From assembly GCA_900319975.1 (NCBI GenBank), contig ONQP01000008.1, positions 1 to 64,000 of the forward strand: a stretch of 64,000 bases of DNA, given 5' to 3'. Source of the stretch: an uncultured Bacteroidales bacterium. Its GTDB lineage: Bacteria > Bacteroidota > Bacteroidia > Bacteroidales > UBA932. The position numbers and the translations under genes were made by a program. Below the pieces are notes generated by a model. That model made no database searches. It had not been told where the DNA came from and saw nothing but the letters and a program-made list of their open reading frames with translations. This document shows, in pieces, positions 19,310 through 29,984 of this stretch; within the stretch, counting starts at the first letter, position 1; each line of letters starts with the position of its first letter.

Positions 19310-21159
19310 AGGAACTGTTCGAAGTAGTCCGTGATCTTCCCATAGAGATGCACCCGCGCCTTGCCGCGCATATTGTGCTCGTCCATCGGGTAAGGGAACC
19401 AGTCTACGGGCACGCCGGCCTCGATGCAGGCCTGCACGAAGTTGAGCGAATGCTGGGGCACCACGGTGCCGTCCAGCAGGCCCTGGCAGATCAGCACGCG
19501 GCCGGTCAGGTCCTTGGCGCGCGGGATCAGCGAAGCCTCGGCGAACCCTTCCGGGTTGGTCTGGGGCGTGTCCATATAACGTTCTCCGTACATCACTTCG
19601 TACCACTGCCAATCAATAACCGGGCCACCCGCGACGGCGACCTTGAAGAAGCCGGGGTTGCGGGTCGCGAGCGAAAGCGTCATGAAACCGCCGTAGCTCC
19701 AGCCGTGGACGCCGATGCGGTCGCGGTCGATCCAGGGGGCGCGGTCCAGCAGGGCGCGGATGCCGGCCATCTGGTCCTCGGCCTCGGCGGTGCCGCACTG
19801 CCGGTTGATGGCCTTCTCGAAGGCGGCGCCGCGGTTCTGCGTGCCGCGGTTGTCCTGGACATAGACGACATAGCCGCGCTGGGCCATCAGCATCTCCCAC
19901 ATCCGGATGTGGCCGAGCCAGGAGTTGGTGACCATCTGGGAATGCGGGCCGCCGTAGACATAGACGATGAGCGGATATTTCTTGGAAGGATCGAAATCAC
20001 GCGGGTAGAAGAGGCGGTAGTAGTTGTCGAACTGCCCGTCCGCCGAAGGGACGGTGCCGAGTTCGACCTTGCACTGGGCGTATTCCTCCAGCGGGTCGAG
20101 GGCGGTCAGGATGTGCTCCACCAGCTTGCCGTCCGCGGCGCGCACCTGCGTGACGCCCGGGACGTTGAAGGAGCTGTAGCGGTCGATGAACTGGCTGCAG
20201 TCCGGCGAGAGGTCCACTTCGTGCCAGCCGGCCTCGGGCGTCAGGCGCTGCGCCCTGGGCTTGCCGAATCCGCCCTTGCGGAGCGGCAGGCGGAAGAGGT
20301 GGTTCTCGACGGGGGAGACCTCCGCGGAGGTGTAGTAGACGTATTTCCCGTCGTTGTCGACATAGGCGACGTCGGCCGCGACTTCGGTGAGGCGCGTGAC
20401 GCGGCAGAGCGTGTCGCAGCGGTAGAGGTTGCGGTAGCCGTCGCGGTTGTCCGTGCGGTAGATGAACTCGTAGGTGCCCTTGATGAAGTGGATCGGGTCG
20501 AGCGGCTCCACCCAGGCGTCGTTGCTCTCGGAGAGGATGGTCCGGACATACCGGCCATCGTCGGCGCGGTACATGTTGAGGTTCATCCAGTGCTGGTTGC
20601 GGTTGAGCACCTGCACGAAGATATACTTGCTGTCAGGCGACCAGGCCACGTTGGTCAGGTAGCGGTCGTCGTCGAAATCGTCGACCTTCAGGGTTGTGAG
20701 GACGTGCCCGTCGTAGTCGCAGATGCACAGGGAAATCTTTTCGGAATCCATCCCGGCCATCGGGTAGCGGATCATCTTCGCGCCGCCGGTGCGGCCCGTG
20801 ATGTCGTAGAGCGGGTAGAGCGTGACGGCGGACTCGTCCTTGCGGTAGACGGCCAGCCGCCGCCCGTCCGGGGCGGGGAAGACGCCGCCTTCGATGCCGA
20901 ATTCGTTGCGGCTCACGGATTCGCCGTACACGATACCGGGCCCTTCGGGCTCAGGCAGTTTCCACGCGGGCGCCTGGCGTTTCGGGGGCTCTTTCGTCAG
21001 CTGGCTGTCGGCCGTCCAGAAGAGCGGGACCCGCTCCGGGGTGACCGGATGGAGGCCCTGGCCGACGGCTTCGGCCACGGTGAGCATCTTGGCGTTGGGG
21101 TTGTTGTCGGGGTGCGTTGCGAGCACCCCTGCGACGAGGAGGATCAGTGCGACGTTCAT
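19306..21159 (-). CDS. Dipeptidyl peptidase IV, serine peptidase S9B, shortened N-terminus
   Basis: 617 aa. The C-terminal alpha/beta-hydrolase domain has the nucleophile GWSYGG, the Asp in LLDGTVVPQHS and the His in DEHNM. The N-terminal beta-propeller includes the S9B-typical VSRNEFGIEGG. It cleaves X-Pro dipeptides from peptides in the periplasm; the first 15-20 residues look like a short signal peptide (MNVALILLVAGVLA). Bacteroidota DPP-IV is usually 700-750 aa, so roughly 100 residues of the first propeller blades are absent. Both ends overlap neighbours as ATGA (21156-21159 and 19306-19309), marking a tightly packed operon. Confidence 0.9.
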   Translation of the reverse strand: MNVALILLVAGVLATHPDNNPNAKMLTVAEAVGQGLHPVTPERVPLFWTADSQLTKEPPKRQAPAWKLPEPEGPGIVYGESVSRNEFGIEGGVFPAPDGRRLAVYRKDESAVTLYPLYDITGRTGGAKMIRYPMAGMDSEKISLCICDYDGHVLTTLKVDDFDDDRYLTNVAWSPDSKYIFVQVLNRNQHWMNLNMYRADDGRYVRTILSESNDAWVEPLDPIHFIKGTYEFIYRTDNRDGYRNLYRCDTLCRVTRLTEVAADVAYVDNDGKYVYYTSAEVSPVENHLFRLPLRKGGFGKPRAQRLTPEAGWHEVDLSPDCSQFIDRYSSFNVPGVTQVRAADGKLVEHILTALDPLEEYAQCKVELGTVPSADGQFDNYYRLFYPRDFDPSKKYPLIVYVYGGPHSQMVTNSWLGHIRMWEMLMAQRGYVVYVQDNRGTQNRGAAFEKAINRQCGTAEAEDQMAGIRALLDRAPWIDRDRIGVHGWSYGGFMTLSLATRNPGFFKVAVAGGPVIDWQWYEVMYGERYMDTPQTNPEGFAEASLIPRAKDLTGRVLICQGLLDGTVVPQHSLNFVQACIEAGVPVDWFPYPMDEHNMRGKARVHLYGKITDYFEQFL

Positions 21160-21587
21160 AGCAATTCACCTCCCGTAACGATGGGAATCTCCGTGGTGCC
21201 CTCAGCCGGGGAGACGGAGATGATCCTGTCCACGACATAGCGCTGCATGCCGCGCCAGGGGAGCATCCCGTTGTATTCCTTGTAGTGGAGCTCGACGTTC
21301 CGGCCGCTGCAGCGCATCAGTGAATCCGCCACGCTCTTGCTCACGACGGAGAAGTTGAACTCGTTGGACTGCAGGCTGGTGCCCGTCTTGCCTCCGCTCT
21401 TGAACCCGCTCTGGATGAGGCGGCCTTCGTAGGTCTTCCAGACCCAGCCCTTGTAGACGAGCTGGTTGAGCTCGCCGGCCTTGACGCCCTCTCCGAACAC
21501 GAACCAGAACTTGAAATAGCAGAATACGGTGCCGGCGATCAGCAGGACGGCGACGGTCCAGGTGATGATTTTCCCTTTGGTTGTCAT
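21156..21587 (-). CDS. Conserved small inner-membrane protein
   Basis: 143 aa from MTTKGK. One transmembrane segment (about residues 7-30, ITWTVAVLLIAGTVFCYFKF) anchors a small domain with the conserved pattern GWVWKTYEGRL and ELHYKEYNGMLPWRGMQRYVVDRI. Similar Bacteroidales proteins are sometimes mislabelled 6-phosphogluconate dehydrogenase, but nothing here resembles that enzyme. The function is unknown. It is the first gene of the DPP-IV operon; its stop overlaps the DPP-IV start. A longer start at 21623 was rejected because it would overlap the promoter box. Confidence 0.8.
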   Translation of the reverse strand: MTTKGKIITWTVAVLLIAGTVFCYFKFWFVFGEGVKAGELNQLVYKGWVWKTYEGRLIQSGFKSGGKTGTSLQSNEFNFSVVSKSVADSLMRCSGRNVELHYKEYNGMLPWRGMQRYVVDRIISVSPAEGTTEIPIVTGGELL

Positions 21588-21611
21588 AAGCTTGTCCGTT
21601 ATAGTAGTATA

Positions 21612-21619
21612 CAAAGATA
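21612..21619 (-). promoter_or_regulatory. -7 promoter box for the DPP-IV operon
   Basis: Minus-strand TATCTTTG, an exact TAnnTTTG match, 24 nt before the ATG at 21587. Confidence 0.6.
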
Positions 21620-21687
21620 GCATATTCCCGGATGAAATAGTCCGCTCCGTGCGCCGAAAGCTGCGAAGAATTCCGTATATTGCAGGT

Positions 21688-24075
21688 ATGAAAGCAATTA
21701 CCCTGATCTACCCGCTGCTGCTGGCCGCCTTGCGCCTGACGGCGGCCCCGCTCCCCGCCACGGAATACAAGATGTCCCTGGATGCAGGCTGGACCTTCGC
21801 CCTGGGCCATGCCGCCTCCATGCAGGCGGACTTCACCCACGGCACGGAATACTTTACCTATTTCACGAAAGTGGCCTCCAACCGCGACAACCACGGCCCC
21901 GCCTCGCCGCGCTTCGTCGAAGACGGCGCCTGGCGGCCGGTCACCCTCCCGCACGACTGGGTGGTGGACCTGCCCTACGACGGCGCCGCGAGCCATTCGC
22001 ACGGCTACAAATGCGTCGGCTGGAAGTATCCGGAGAACTCCGTGGGCTGGTACCGCCGGCACCTGGAGATCCCGGCGGAAGACCGCGGCAGGCAGATCTG
22101 GATCGAGTTCGAGGGCATTTTCCGCGACAGCCAGGTCTTCGTGAACGGCTGCTACCTGGGCGGGGAGAAGAGCGGCTACGCCTCCCGCGTCTATGACCTC
22201 AGCCCCTATCTCAACTACGGCGGGGACAACCTGATCGCGGTCCGCTGCGACGCGTCCGTCGAGGAAGGATGGTTCTACGAAGGAGCGGGCATCTACCGCC
22301 ACGTCTGGCTGCACAAGGCCGGCCCCGTGGCGGCCGCGCCCTATTCGGTCCTGGTCACGGCGGACGACATCCGCTTCGAGCCGGTTTATGCCGACGCCTC
22401 CGTGGATCCGGCGCGCGTGAGCGTCCGGAAGGCGTTCTACGACGCCGGGGGACGCGAAGTGCCGGCGATGACGCACCGCTGGAGCCTGGACGATCCCTAT
22501 CTCTACGGCTGGAAGCTGCAGCTCTACTATGATGGCGTCCTGTCGGCGGAATACACCGGGCGCAGCGGCGTGCGCGACATTGCATTCGACGCGCAGCGGG
22601 GCTTCCTGCTCAACGGCGAGCGGGTGCAGCTGCGCGGCTGTGACCTGCACCTGGACCACGCCGGCGTGGGCGTGGCGGTGCCCGACGCGCTCTGGCGCTA
22701 CAAGCTCGGGCAGCTGCGCAAATACGGCTTCAACGCCATCCGCTGCTCGCACAACCCGGCCAGCCCGGCGATGCTCGACCTCTGCGACGAACTGGGCTTC
22801 GCCGTCATCGACGAGCAGCGCCAGTTCGGCGTCAACGCCGAGCAGACCGGCCAGTTCGAGAACATGATCCTGCGCGACCGCAATCACCCGTCGGTCATCC
22901 TGTGGAGCGTGGGCAACGAGGAATGGGCCGTCGAGTGGAACGAGACGGGCACGCGCATCGCCCGGCACCTGTCGGACCTGGCCCACCGCCTGGACCCGAC
23001 GCGCCCGACGACGTACGGGTCGAGCGGCGGTCCGCATCCCAACCGCGGCGTGGACGTGTTCGGATTCAATTATGTGATCCAGAACAATATCCAGGGGCTC
23101 CTGCGGGAGTTCCCCGGCCGGACGGGCGTGGGCACGGAAGAGACCACGGGCTCCGGCACGCGCGGCAAGTACGTGACGGTCCCTGAGCGCGGCTGGATGC
23201 AGTCGCTCAACCGCAGCGGCGTGGACAACCGCCCGATGGGCGGGGATCCGGACGCCGTCTGCAGCCCGGAGACGCACCCGATGAGCGCGGAGGGCGCGGT
23301 GCTCGAGGTCATCGCGCGCGGCTGGAAATACTATGCCGCCCATCCCAACCTGGGCGGCCTGTTCTACTGGACGGGATTCGACTACCGGGGCGAACCGAAC
23401 CCGATGGTCTGGCCGGCCACCGGCTCCCAGTTCGGCATCCTGGACTACTGCGGCTTCCCGAAGGACGAAGCCTTCTACCTCCAGTCCGTCTGGACGGAGG
23501 CCCCGATGCTGCACGTCGCCCCGCACTGGAACCATCCGGTGCCGGAGGGGACGCCCGTTCCCGTCGTCATCTACACCAACTGCGAGCGGGTGACGCTCCA
23601 GGTCAACGGGCGGCGTCTCGGCTCGAAGCGGGTCGGCGAGAATGAAAGCGTCCGCTGGGAGGTCCCGTACCGGCCCGGACGCGTGGAGGCCGTCGGCTAC
23701 CGCGGCGGCCGGGTGGCGGTCCGCACCGTCCTGGAGACGACGGGCCCCGCTGCCGACGTGCGCCTGACCGCGTCCAGCCTGGCGCTGAAGCGCGACGGCG
23801 CGGACGTGGTGGTCGTGGACATCGAGGCGCTGGACGCGCGCGGGCGCTTCGTCCCCGACGCGGAGATGCCCCTCACGGTGCGTGTGGAAGGCGCGGAGCT
23901 GCTGGGCTGGGGCAACGGCGATCCGGGTTTCAAGGCCGTCGAACGGCCGCTCGGCGCGGATACGCTGGACATCGTCACCTTCAGCGGCTGCGCCCAGGTG
24001 CTGGTCCGCTCCCGGGCCGAAAAAACCGGCCCCGTCACCGTTTCGGTGGGGAGCCGGTCCATTCAGTTGCTCTGA
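21688..24075 (+). CDS. GH2 family glycoside hydrolase (beta-galactosidase type, DUF4982-like C-terminus)
   Basis: 795 aa with a signal peptide (MKAITLIYPLLLAALRLTAAPL), so periplasmic. Domains in order: jelly-roll sugar-binding domain (VTLPHDWVVDLPYDG, residues about 85-100), Ig-like domain, TIM barrel, and C-terminal Ig-like domains. The acid/base Glu is in WSVGNEE; the nucleophile Glu is probably in GTEETTGSGTRGKY, which aligns with SETAS..RG.Y of DUF4982-type GH2 enzymes. Substrate is not certain: beta-galactoside is the default, but beta-mannoside cannot be ruled out. The frame upstream of 21688 overlaps the divergent DPP-IV operon. It converges on the GH36 gene with a 4-bp gap. Confidence 0.9.
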   Translation: MKAITLIYPLLLAALRLTAAPLPATEYKMSLDAGWTFALGHAASMQADFTHGTEYFTYFTKVASNRDNHGPASPRFVEDGAWRPVTLPHDWVVDLPYDGAASHSHGYKCVGWKYPENSVGWYRRHLEIPAEDRGRQIWIEFEGIFRDSQVFVNGCYLGGEKSGYASRVYDLSPYLNYGGDNLIAVRCDASVEEGWFYEGAGIYRHVWLHKAGPVAAAPYSVLVTADDIRFEPVYADASVDPARVSVRKAFYDAGGREVPAMTHRWSLDDPYLYGWKLQLYYDGVLSAEYTGRSGVRDIAFDAQRGFLLNGERVQLRGCDLHLDHAGVGVAVPDALWRYKLGQLRKYGFNAIRCSHNPASPAMLDLCDELGFAVIDEQRQFGVNAEQTGQFENMILRDRNHPSVILWSVGNEEWAVEWNETGTRIARHLSDLAHRLDPTRPTTYGSSGGPHPNRGVDVFGFNYVIQNNIQGLLREFPGRTGVGTEETTGSGTRGKYVTVPERGWMQSLNRSGVDNRPMGGDPDAVCSPETHPMSAEGAVLEVIARGWKYYAAHPNLGGLFYWTGFDYRGEPNPMVWPATGSQFGILDYCGFPKDEAFYLQSVWTEAPMLHVAPHWNHPVPEGTPVPVVIYTNCERVTLQVNGRRLGSKRVGENESVRWEVPYRPGRVEAVGYRGGRVAVRTVLETTGPAADVRLTASSLALKRDGADVVVVDIEALDARGRFVPDAEMPLTVRVEGAELLGWGNGDPGFKAVERPLGADTLDIVTFSGCAQVLVRSRAEKTGPVTVSVGSRSIQLL

Positions 24076-24079
24076 TCCG

Positions 24080-26230
24080 CTACTGCGCTTCCAGCAGGAG
24101 CACGCGGCTGGACCAGTCGGTCTTGGCGTCGTGCGCGGGTTCGTTGTTGTAGGGAATGTCCAGGCCGTTTTCCATCAGGTAGCGGCCTGAGAACGTCTTG
24201 CCCTCGAAAGCGAGCGGCCGCAGGTCGATGCGGTTGAGTTCCGTGACCTTGTAGCTGCGGTCGGGATCGAGTCCGGCCATCCGCACGCGCGGGAAATGCT
24301 CGTCGTAGAAATTGGCGATCTTCCACCAGTAGAAGACGGCCGTGTCTTTGTCTTCCGAAGCATACATCAGCGAGGCGAAGCCCTTGTCGTCGTACGGGGA
24401 GACGAGGCGGTAGAGGTCGCCGAACTGCACGACCGGACGGATGCGCTTGTAGCTGGCGATCGCCCTGCGGCAGAAGTCCTTCTCCGCTTCGGTCATGTTC
24501 TTCGGCTGGATCTCCATGCCCAGGCGGCCGCTGCTGGCCACGTCCACGCGGTACTTCAGCGAGGTGGTGCGGAAGACGGTGTGGTTGGGCGTGGCGCTGA
24601 TGTGCGAGGCCATCGCGATGGCGGGGAAGAAGTAGGAGGTGCCCCACTGCATGTAGATGCGCTGGAGCGCGTCCGTATTGTCCGATACCCAGAACTCGTC
24701 GAACCAGGGCAGGACGCCCCAGTTGGCGCGGCCGCCGCCCGAGGCGCAGGCCTGGATGGTCAGGTCGGGATACTTGGCGCGGATGCGGTCGCAGACGGCG
24801 GCGAAGCCGGCCCAGTAGGCCACCTGCAGGTGGCTCTGCTCCTTGAGGTACTGGCTGCCGTGCTCGGAGATATTCATGTTGGCGTCCCACTTGATGTAGT
24901 CGATGCCGGGGTTCTCCGTCATCAGGCGGTCCACCACGTCGAAGACGAAATCCTGGACGGCGGGATTGGAGAGGTCCAGCACCAGCTGGGTGCCGCCGCG
25001 CCCGGTGAGGACCGGGCGGCCCGCGGCCTTGAGGACCCAGTCGGGGTGCTGCTCATAGAGCTCGCTCACCGTGTTGGTCATCTCCGGCTCGATCCAGATG
25101 CCGAACTTGACGCCCGCCTCGGCGGCAGTCTTGACCAGCCAGCCGATGCCGTCGGGCAGCTTGTTGCGGTCCACGACCCAGTCGCCCAGCGAGCTGTTGT
25201 CCGTCAGGCGCGGATATTTGTCGCCGAACCAGCCGTCGTCCATCACGAAGAGTTCGCCGCCCATCGAGGCGATGTCCTCCATCATCTGCTTCATCCCCGG
25301 CTCGTTGATGTCGAAATACACGCCTTCCCAGCTGTTGAGCAGGATCTTGCGCTCCCGGTCGCCGTGGGCGAGGCGGTACTTGCGGCCCCAGCGGTGGAAG
25401 TTGCGGCTTGCCCCGCCCAGGCCTTCGTCGCTGAAGGTCAGGGCCAGGTGCGGCGTGACGAAGCCCTCGCCCTTGGCGAGGTGGTATTCGGCGTTCTCCG
25501 GGCAGATGCCCGCGAAGAAATGGTCGTAGTCGGAGTCGTTCTTCTGCAGGCGCAGCTCGTAGTTGCCGCCCCAGCAGAGCGCCGCGCCGATGACGCGTCC
25601 CGCGTCTTCGCGCGGCCGCCCGTCGAGGCTGATCATCACCTCGCCGTGGGAGGTGTGGGAGTTGCGGGTGCCGTCGAGGTTCTTGATTACTTTGGTCCCG
25701 CGGGTGAGGGGCTCGGTGTTGACGCGGCCCTCATTGGCCCAGGTGCCATAGAGCGAGGAGACCCAGGTGTCGCCGCCACGGATGGGCAGATGCCCGGAAT
25801 CGAAGCGGGTCAGCAGGATGGGTTTCTTGCCTTCGTTGTCGATCCGGGTCCAGGTCTCGATCATGTCTTCCTCGCGGAAGCTCTTGTAGTAGAGGCGGAC
25901 GGTGACCGGATAGACGCTGTCCTTCAGGGTGACGGTCAGCAGTTCGCCGTTGTCCCATGTCCCGACGGTCCAGTCCGTCACGGTCAGCGAGAGGGTCTTG
26001 TTGCCGTCGGCCTGCGTGATGGCGAGGGCCGTCTCGGCCGTGCCGCTCAGGCCATAGGCCGGATAGGCCGTCTGACCCCAGATGCCGGCGTGGCGGAATA
26101 CCGCCGGGTCGGTGACGGTGCTGCCATAATAGACGATCCTGGCGTCCCGTCCTTTTTCGAGGTCGAGGGCCAGGGTCGAGTGTTGGGTCTGAAGCAGGAA
26201 AATGCTCAGGAGCGTGAACAGGAAATGCAT
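24080..26230 (-). CDS. GH36 alpha-galactosidase
   Basis: 716 aa with an N-terminal signal peptide. The beta-sandwich N-domain is followed by the TIM barrel with MDDGWFG, the nucleophile Asp in YIKWDANM (near residue 447), the CASGGGR motif and the acid/base Asp in WVSDNTDA (near residue 517). It removes alpha-1,6-galactose from galactomannan or galactoglucomannan oligosaccharides in the periplasm. It is the last gene of the mannan operon and starts directly at the base after the GH94 stop, so the genes are co-translated. Confidence 0.94.
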   Translation of the reverse strand: MHFLFTLLSIFLLQTQHSTLALDLEKGRDARIVYYGSTVTDPAVFRHAGIWGQTAYPAYGLSGTAETALAITQADGNKTLSLTVTDWTVGTWDNGELLTVTLKDSVYPVTVRLYYKSFREEDMIETWTRIDNEGKKPILLTRFDSGHLPIRGGDTWVSSLYGTWANEGRVNTEPLTRGTKVIKNLDGTRNSHTSHGEVMISLDGRPREDAGRVIGAALCWGGNYELRLQKNDSDYDHFFAGICPENAEYHLAKGEGFVTPHLALTFSDEGLGGASRNFHRWGRKYRLAHGDRERKILLNSWEGVYFDINEPGMKQMMEDIASMGGELFVMDDGWFGDKYPRLTDNSSLGDWVVDRNKLPDGIGWLVKTAAEAGVKFGIWIEPEMTNTVSELYEQHPDWVLKAAGRPVLTGRGGTQLVLDLSNPAVQDFVFDVVDRLMTENPGIDYIKWDANMNISEHGSQYLKEQSHLQVAYWAGFAAVCDRIRAKYPDLTIQACASGGGRANWGVLPWFDEFWVSDNTDALQRIYMQWGTSYFFPAIAMASHISATPNHTVFRTTSLKYRVDVASSGRLGMEIQPKNMTEAEKDFCRRAIASYKRIRPVVQFGDLYRLVSPYDDKGFASLMYASEDKDTAVFYWWKIANFYDEHFPRVRMAGLDPDRSYKVTELNRIDLRPLAFEGKTFSGRYLMENGLDIPYNNEPAHDAKTDWSSRVLLLEAQ

Positions 26231-28621
26231 TTACAGTTCGATTTTGATTGTATGTTTGCCGGGCTCGTACGGGATGAAACGGCTGCCGCCCCGGCCTGTA
26301 TTGTGGATGGTCAAATCGTATTCTGCGTCGCGGAAACGGCGTACTACCCGGTAGGTCGGGAAGCGGTCCGCCGGCAGGCAGGGCTCGATGCGGAGCCCGT
26401 CGTATTCGGGATGGATGCCCAGCAGGAACTCCGTGGCCGTGTACCAGTTCCAGGCGGCCGTGCCGGTGAGCCAGCTGTTCTTGCCTTCGCCCGGACGCGC
26501 GGCGTCCTTGCCGGCGACCATCTGGCAATAGACATACGGCTCCACCTTATGCAACTGCTGGTCCTTGATGAAGGCCGGCGAGATCTTGCAGTAGTGCTCC
26601 CAGGCGTCGGCGGCACGGCCCGCGAGGGCCTCGCCGATGATGACCCAGGGATTGTTGTGGCAGAAGATGCCGGCGTTCTCCTTGTAGCCCTGCGGGTAGG
26701 AGGAGATCTCGCCGTATTCGATGAAGTAGCGGGTGTAGGCCGGCTGGTTCAGCACCAGGCCGTGCTCGCTGTCCAGGATGCGCTTGGCGCTGTCCAGCGC
26801 GCGGTCGCAGAGGCCTTCCTCCGCGCCGATGCGCGCCATCGTGCACCAGCCCTGGCTCTCGATGAAGATCTGGCCCTCTTCGTTCTCGTGCGAACCGATC
26901 TTGCGCCCGAAATAGTCATAGGCGCGCAGGAACCATTCGCCGTCCCAGCCGTGCTCGCGGATGGCCTGCTCCATCTGCGCGACGGCCGCCTCCACGGGGG
27001 CGGCGTCCCGGCCGAGATGGCGCAGCAGCGCCGCGTAATCCTTGCCCTCGCACACGAACAGGCCGGCGATCATCAGCGACTCGGCCTTGGAGCCGGAGCT
27101 CTTGTTCTCCGTGGTCTGGAAAGAATCGTCGGGGTTGTTGGAGAAGCAGTTGAGGTTGAGGCAGTCGTTCCAGTCGGCGCGGCCGATCAGCGGCAGGCCG
27201 TGGGGACCGAGGTTGGCGGTGACGTGGCCGAAACTGACGCGCAGGTGCTCCAGCAGGGAGACCTCCGAACCAGGCTGGTTGTCGAACGGCACCTGCTCGT
27301 CCAGGATGCTGAAATCGCCGGTCTCCTTGAGGTAGGCCACCGTGCCGAAGATGAGCCAGAGCGGGTCGTCGTTGAAGCCGCCGCCGATGCCGTCGTTGCC
27401 GCGCTTGGTCAGCGGCTGGTACTGGTGGTAGCAGCCGCCGTCGGGGAACTGCGTGGCGGCGATGTCCAGGATGCGCTGGCGGGCGCGTTCCGGGATCTGG
27501 TGGACGAAGCCGACCAGATCCTGGTTGGAGTCGCGGAAGCCCATGCCGCGGCCGATGCCGCTCTCGAAGAAGCTGGCGCTGCGCGACATGTTGAAGGTGA
27601 CCATGCACTGGTACTGGTTCCAGATGTTGACCATCCGGTCCAGCTCCGGACAGCCGCTCTCCACCTGGAAGCGACCCAGCAGGTCGTCCCAGTAGCGGTT
27701 GAGCGCAGCGAAGGCGGCGTCCACCTTGGCTTCGCTGTCGAAGGCCGCGAGCAGCTCGTGCGCGCGGGTCTTGTCGATGGTGCCGTCGGCGGCGAACTTC
27801 GCGTCGGCCGGGTTTTCGACGTAGCCGAGCACGAAGATGAGCGTCCGGCTCTCGCCGGGCTCCAGGTGCAGGCGGAAGAAGTGCGAGGCGATGGGGCTCC
27901 AGCCGTGCGCAACGGAATTGGAAGCCTGGCCCGCCAGGACGTTCTGCGGCGCATCGAAGCCGTTGTACATCCCGATGAAGCTCTCGCGGTCGGTGTCGAA
28001 GCCGTCGACCGGGGCGTTGACGCCGTAGAAGGCGTAGTGGTCGCGGCGTTCGCGGTATTCGGTCTTGTGGTAGAGGGTGCTGCCCTCGATCTCCACCTCG
28101 CCGGTGGAGAGGTTGCGCTGGAAATTCTCCATGTCCGTGGCGGCGTTCCACAGGCACCACTCCACGAAGGAGAAGAGCCGGAAGTCGCGGGCGGTCTTGC
28201 CGTCGTTGGTCAGCGTGAGCTTGTGGACCTCGCAGCGGCGTCCGGGCGGCACGAAGAAGAGCACGTCGGCCCGCAGGCCCTTGCGCTCGCCGCGGATGCG
28301 CGTATAACCCATGCCGTGGCGGCATTCATACGCGTCCAGCGGCGTCTTGCACGGCTTCCAGCCGGGATTCCAGACGCTGCCGTCCTCTTCGCGGATATAG
28401 AAATAACGGCCGCCGTCGTCCATCGGGACACCGTTGTAGCGGTAGCGGAGGATGCGGCGGAACTTGGCGTCCCGGCAGAAGCAGTAGCCGCCGGCCGTAT
28501 TGGAGATCAGAGCAAAGAAATCTTCGCTGCCCAGGTAGTTGATCCAGGGCCACGGGGTGGCCGGGTCCGTGATCACGTATTCGCGGGCGGCGTCGTCAAA
28601 ATGTCCGTAAGTCTTGTTCAT
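26231..28621 (-). CDS. GH94 cellobiose phosphorylase
   Basis: 796 aa, no signal peptide, so cytosolic. The start [13 protein letters not shown] and long conserved blocks such as [28 protein letters not shown] and [17 protein letters not shown] match characterised cellobiose phosphorylases (for example from Clostridium thermocellum) closely, as recalled from memory. The proton-donor Asp lies in [11 protein letters not shown] near residue 484. It converts cellobiose and phosphate to Glc-1-P and glucose. Its place beside GH130 fits glucomannan breakdown, where Glc-Glc fragments occur. It lies 7 bp after the transporter gene. Confidence 0.94.
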   Translation of the reverse strand: MNKTYGHFDDAAREYVITDPATPWPWINYLGSEDFFALISNTAGGYCFCRDAKFRRILRYRYNGVPMDDGGRYFYIREEDGSVWNPGWKPCKTPLDAYECRHGMGYTRIRGERKGLRADVLFFVPPGRRCEVHKLTLTNDGKTARDFRLFSFVEWCLWNAATDMENFQRNLSTGEVEIEGSTLYHKTEYRERRDHYAFYGVNAPVDGFDTDRESFIGMYNGFDAPQNVLAGQASNSVAHGWSPIASHFFRLHLEPGESRTLIFVLGYVENPADAKFAADGTIDKTRAHELLAAFDSEAKVDAAFAALNRYWDDLLGRFQVESGCPELDRMVNIWNQYQCMVTFNMSRSASFFESGIGRGMGFRDSNQDLVGFVHQIPERARQRILDIAATQFPDGGCYHQYQPLTKRGNDGIGGGFNDDPLWLIFGTVAYLKETGDFSILDEQVPFDNQPGSEVSLLEHLRVSFGHVTANLGPHGLPLIGRADWNDCLNLNCFSNNPDDSFQTTENKSSGSKAESLMIAGLFVCEGKDYAALLRHLGRDAAPVEAAVAQMEQAIREHGWDGEWFLRAYDYFGRKIGSHENEEGQIFIESQGWCTMARIGAEEGLCDRALDSAKRILDSEHGLVLNQPAYTRYFIEYGEISSYPQGYKENAGIFCHNNPWVIIGEALAGRAADAWEHYCKISPAFIKDQQLHKVEPYVYCQMVAGKDAARPGEGKNSWLTGTAAWNWYTATEFLLGIHPEYDGLRIEPCLPADRFPTYRVVRRFRDAEYDLTIHNTGRGGSRFIPYEPGKHTIKIEL

Positions 28622-28628
28622 GTCAGAC

Positions 28629-29972
28629 CTATTTCTTGATGGGATACAGGTGAAGGAGGAAAACGATCAGCAGGGCGAAGACGGCGGGGAAGAGGGAGAA
28701 CAGGCTCCAGATCATCTTGCACACCGCGGGCTCGTTGGTGATGGTCACCACGGTCTGGCCCGTGACGGGGTCGCTGCCCGAGACGAAACCGGCGAGGCCC
28801 AGCAGGGCGGCCACGAGGGCGCCCGAGATGGCCGAACCGAACTTCTGGGCCATCGTGCCGGAGGAGAAGATGAGGCCCGTGGAGGAGGTGCCGTTCTTCT
28901 CGGTGGCATAGTCGGCCACGTCGGCGTACATCGACCACAGCAGCGGCGAATAGAAGCCGATGCCGATGGAGGTGATGATGACCGCCGCGACCATCACCCA
29001 GATGTACTTGGGATCCATCGGGATGAAGAAGAAGGCGACGGAGGTCACGGCGCAGAGGATGGCCGCCAGCCGGAAGGCGCGGCGCTTGGAGCCCGCCCAC
29101 TTGGTGAATCTCGGCGACAGGCCGCCGAAGATCATGCAGGTGACTTCGCCGAAGGTCATGAAGACCGTGTAGTTGATGATGAGGCCCGACACGGTGACGT
29201 CGCCGTGCAGGCAGTACTCCAGCAGGTAGCCCGCCACGGCGTAGCGGAACCCGTTGAAGAAGTTGGTGCAGATGCCGATGAGCGTGAGGTAGATCCACGG
29301 CTTGTTGCGGAACAGGTCGCCGAAGGGCTTGAAGGAGAACTTCTCGGCCCGGACGGGCTTCAGGCGCTCTTTCGTGAGCAGGCCGCAGGCCAGCGTGCCG
29401 ATGGCGGCCAGGCCGCCGAGGATGGCGCCCAGCACGGCGTACTGGTGCGACTCGGTGCCGCCGACCAGCTTCTGCAGGTACGGGAAGGAAAGCAGGGTGA
29501 TGAAGCCCATCGCATAGGCGCCGACCATCCGGTAGGAGGAGAACTGGTTCTTCTCGTTGTCATCGGCGGTCATCACGCCCAGCAGCGAGCCGTAAGGCAC
29601 GTTCACGGCGGTATATACGGCCATCATCAGGAGATACATCGAATACGCGTAGATACGCTTCCCGACAGGTCCCAGGTCCGGCGTGTAGAGCAGGAGCGCG
29701 AAGATGACGCCCAGCGGAATGGCGCCGAAGATGAGCCAGGGGCGGTAGGTGCCCCAGCGGGACCGGGTCCGGTCCGCCAGCGCGCCCATCATCGGGTCGG
29801 TGACGACGTCGAACAGGCGCGCGACGAGCATCAGCGTTGCCGTGTCGGCCACGGTCAGGCCGAAAATGTTGGTGAAGAACAGGGGGAATGCGATGGACAT
29901 CACCTTCCAGGTAATGCCGCCGGCGGCGGCGTCGCCCAGGGCGTATCCGATCTTCTCAGAAAGTTTGGCCAT
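28629..29972 (-). CDS. GPH-family sugar:cation symporter (MFS)
   Basis: 447 aa with 12 predicted transmembrane segments. The N-terminus ([19 protein letters not shown]) and the [25 protein letters not shown] motif are the hallmarks of glycoside-pentoside-hexuronide symporters. It carries disaccharides across the inner membrane. From the flanking GH130 and GH94 phosphorylases the cargo is probably mannobiose, mannosylglucose or cellobiose (inference). It sits between those two genes with gaps of 7 and 12 bp. Confidence 0.93.
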   Translation of the reverse strand: MAKLSEKIGYALGDAAAGGITWKVMSIAFPLFFTNIFGLTVADTATLMLVARLFDVVTDPMMGALADRTRSRWGTYRPWLIFGAIPLGVIFALLLYTPDLGPVGKRIYAYSMYLLMMAVYTAVNVPYGSLLGVMTADDNEKNQFSSYRMVGAYAMGFITLLSFPYLQKLVGGTESHQYAVLGAILGGLAAIGTLACGLLTKERLKPVRAEKFSFKPFGDLFRNKPWIYLTLIGICTNFFNGFRYAVAGYLLEYCLHGDVTVSGLIINYTVFMTFGEVTCMIFGGLSPRFTKWAGSKRRAFRLAAILCAVTSVAFFFIPMDPKYIWVMVAAVIITSIGIGFYSPLLWSMYADVADYATEKNGTSSTGLIFSSGTMAQKFGSAISGALVAALLGLAGFVSGSDPVTGQTVVTITNEPAVCKMIWSLFSLFPAVFALLIVFLLHLYPIKK

Positions 29973-29984
29973 AATTTCGCAGGT

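Noticed and set aside
24296..28639. A 1447-codon open frame on the plus strand opposite GH36 and GH94
   Set aside because: It is the antisense shadow of two high-GC genes with perfect family matches; its composition is low-complexity Val/Gly/Arg/Asp-rich and it has no homology.
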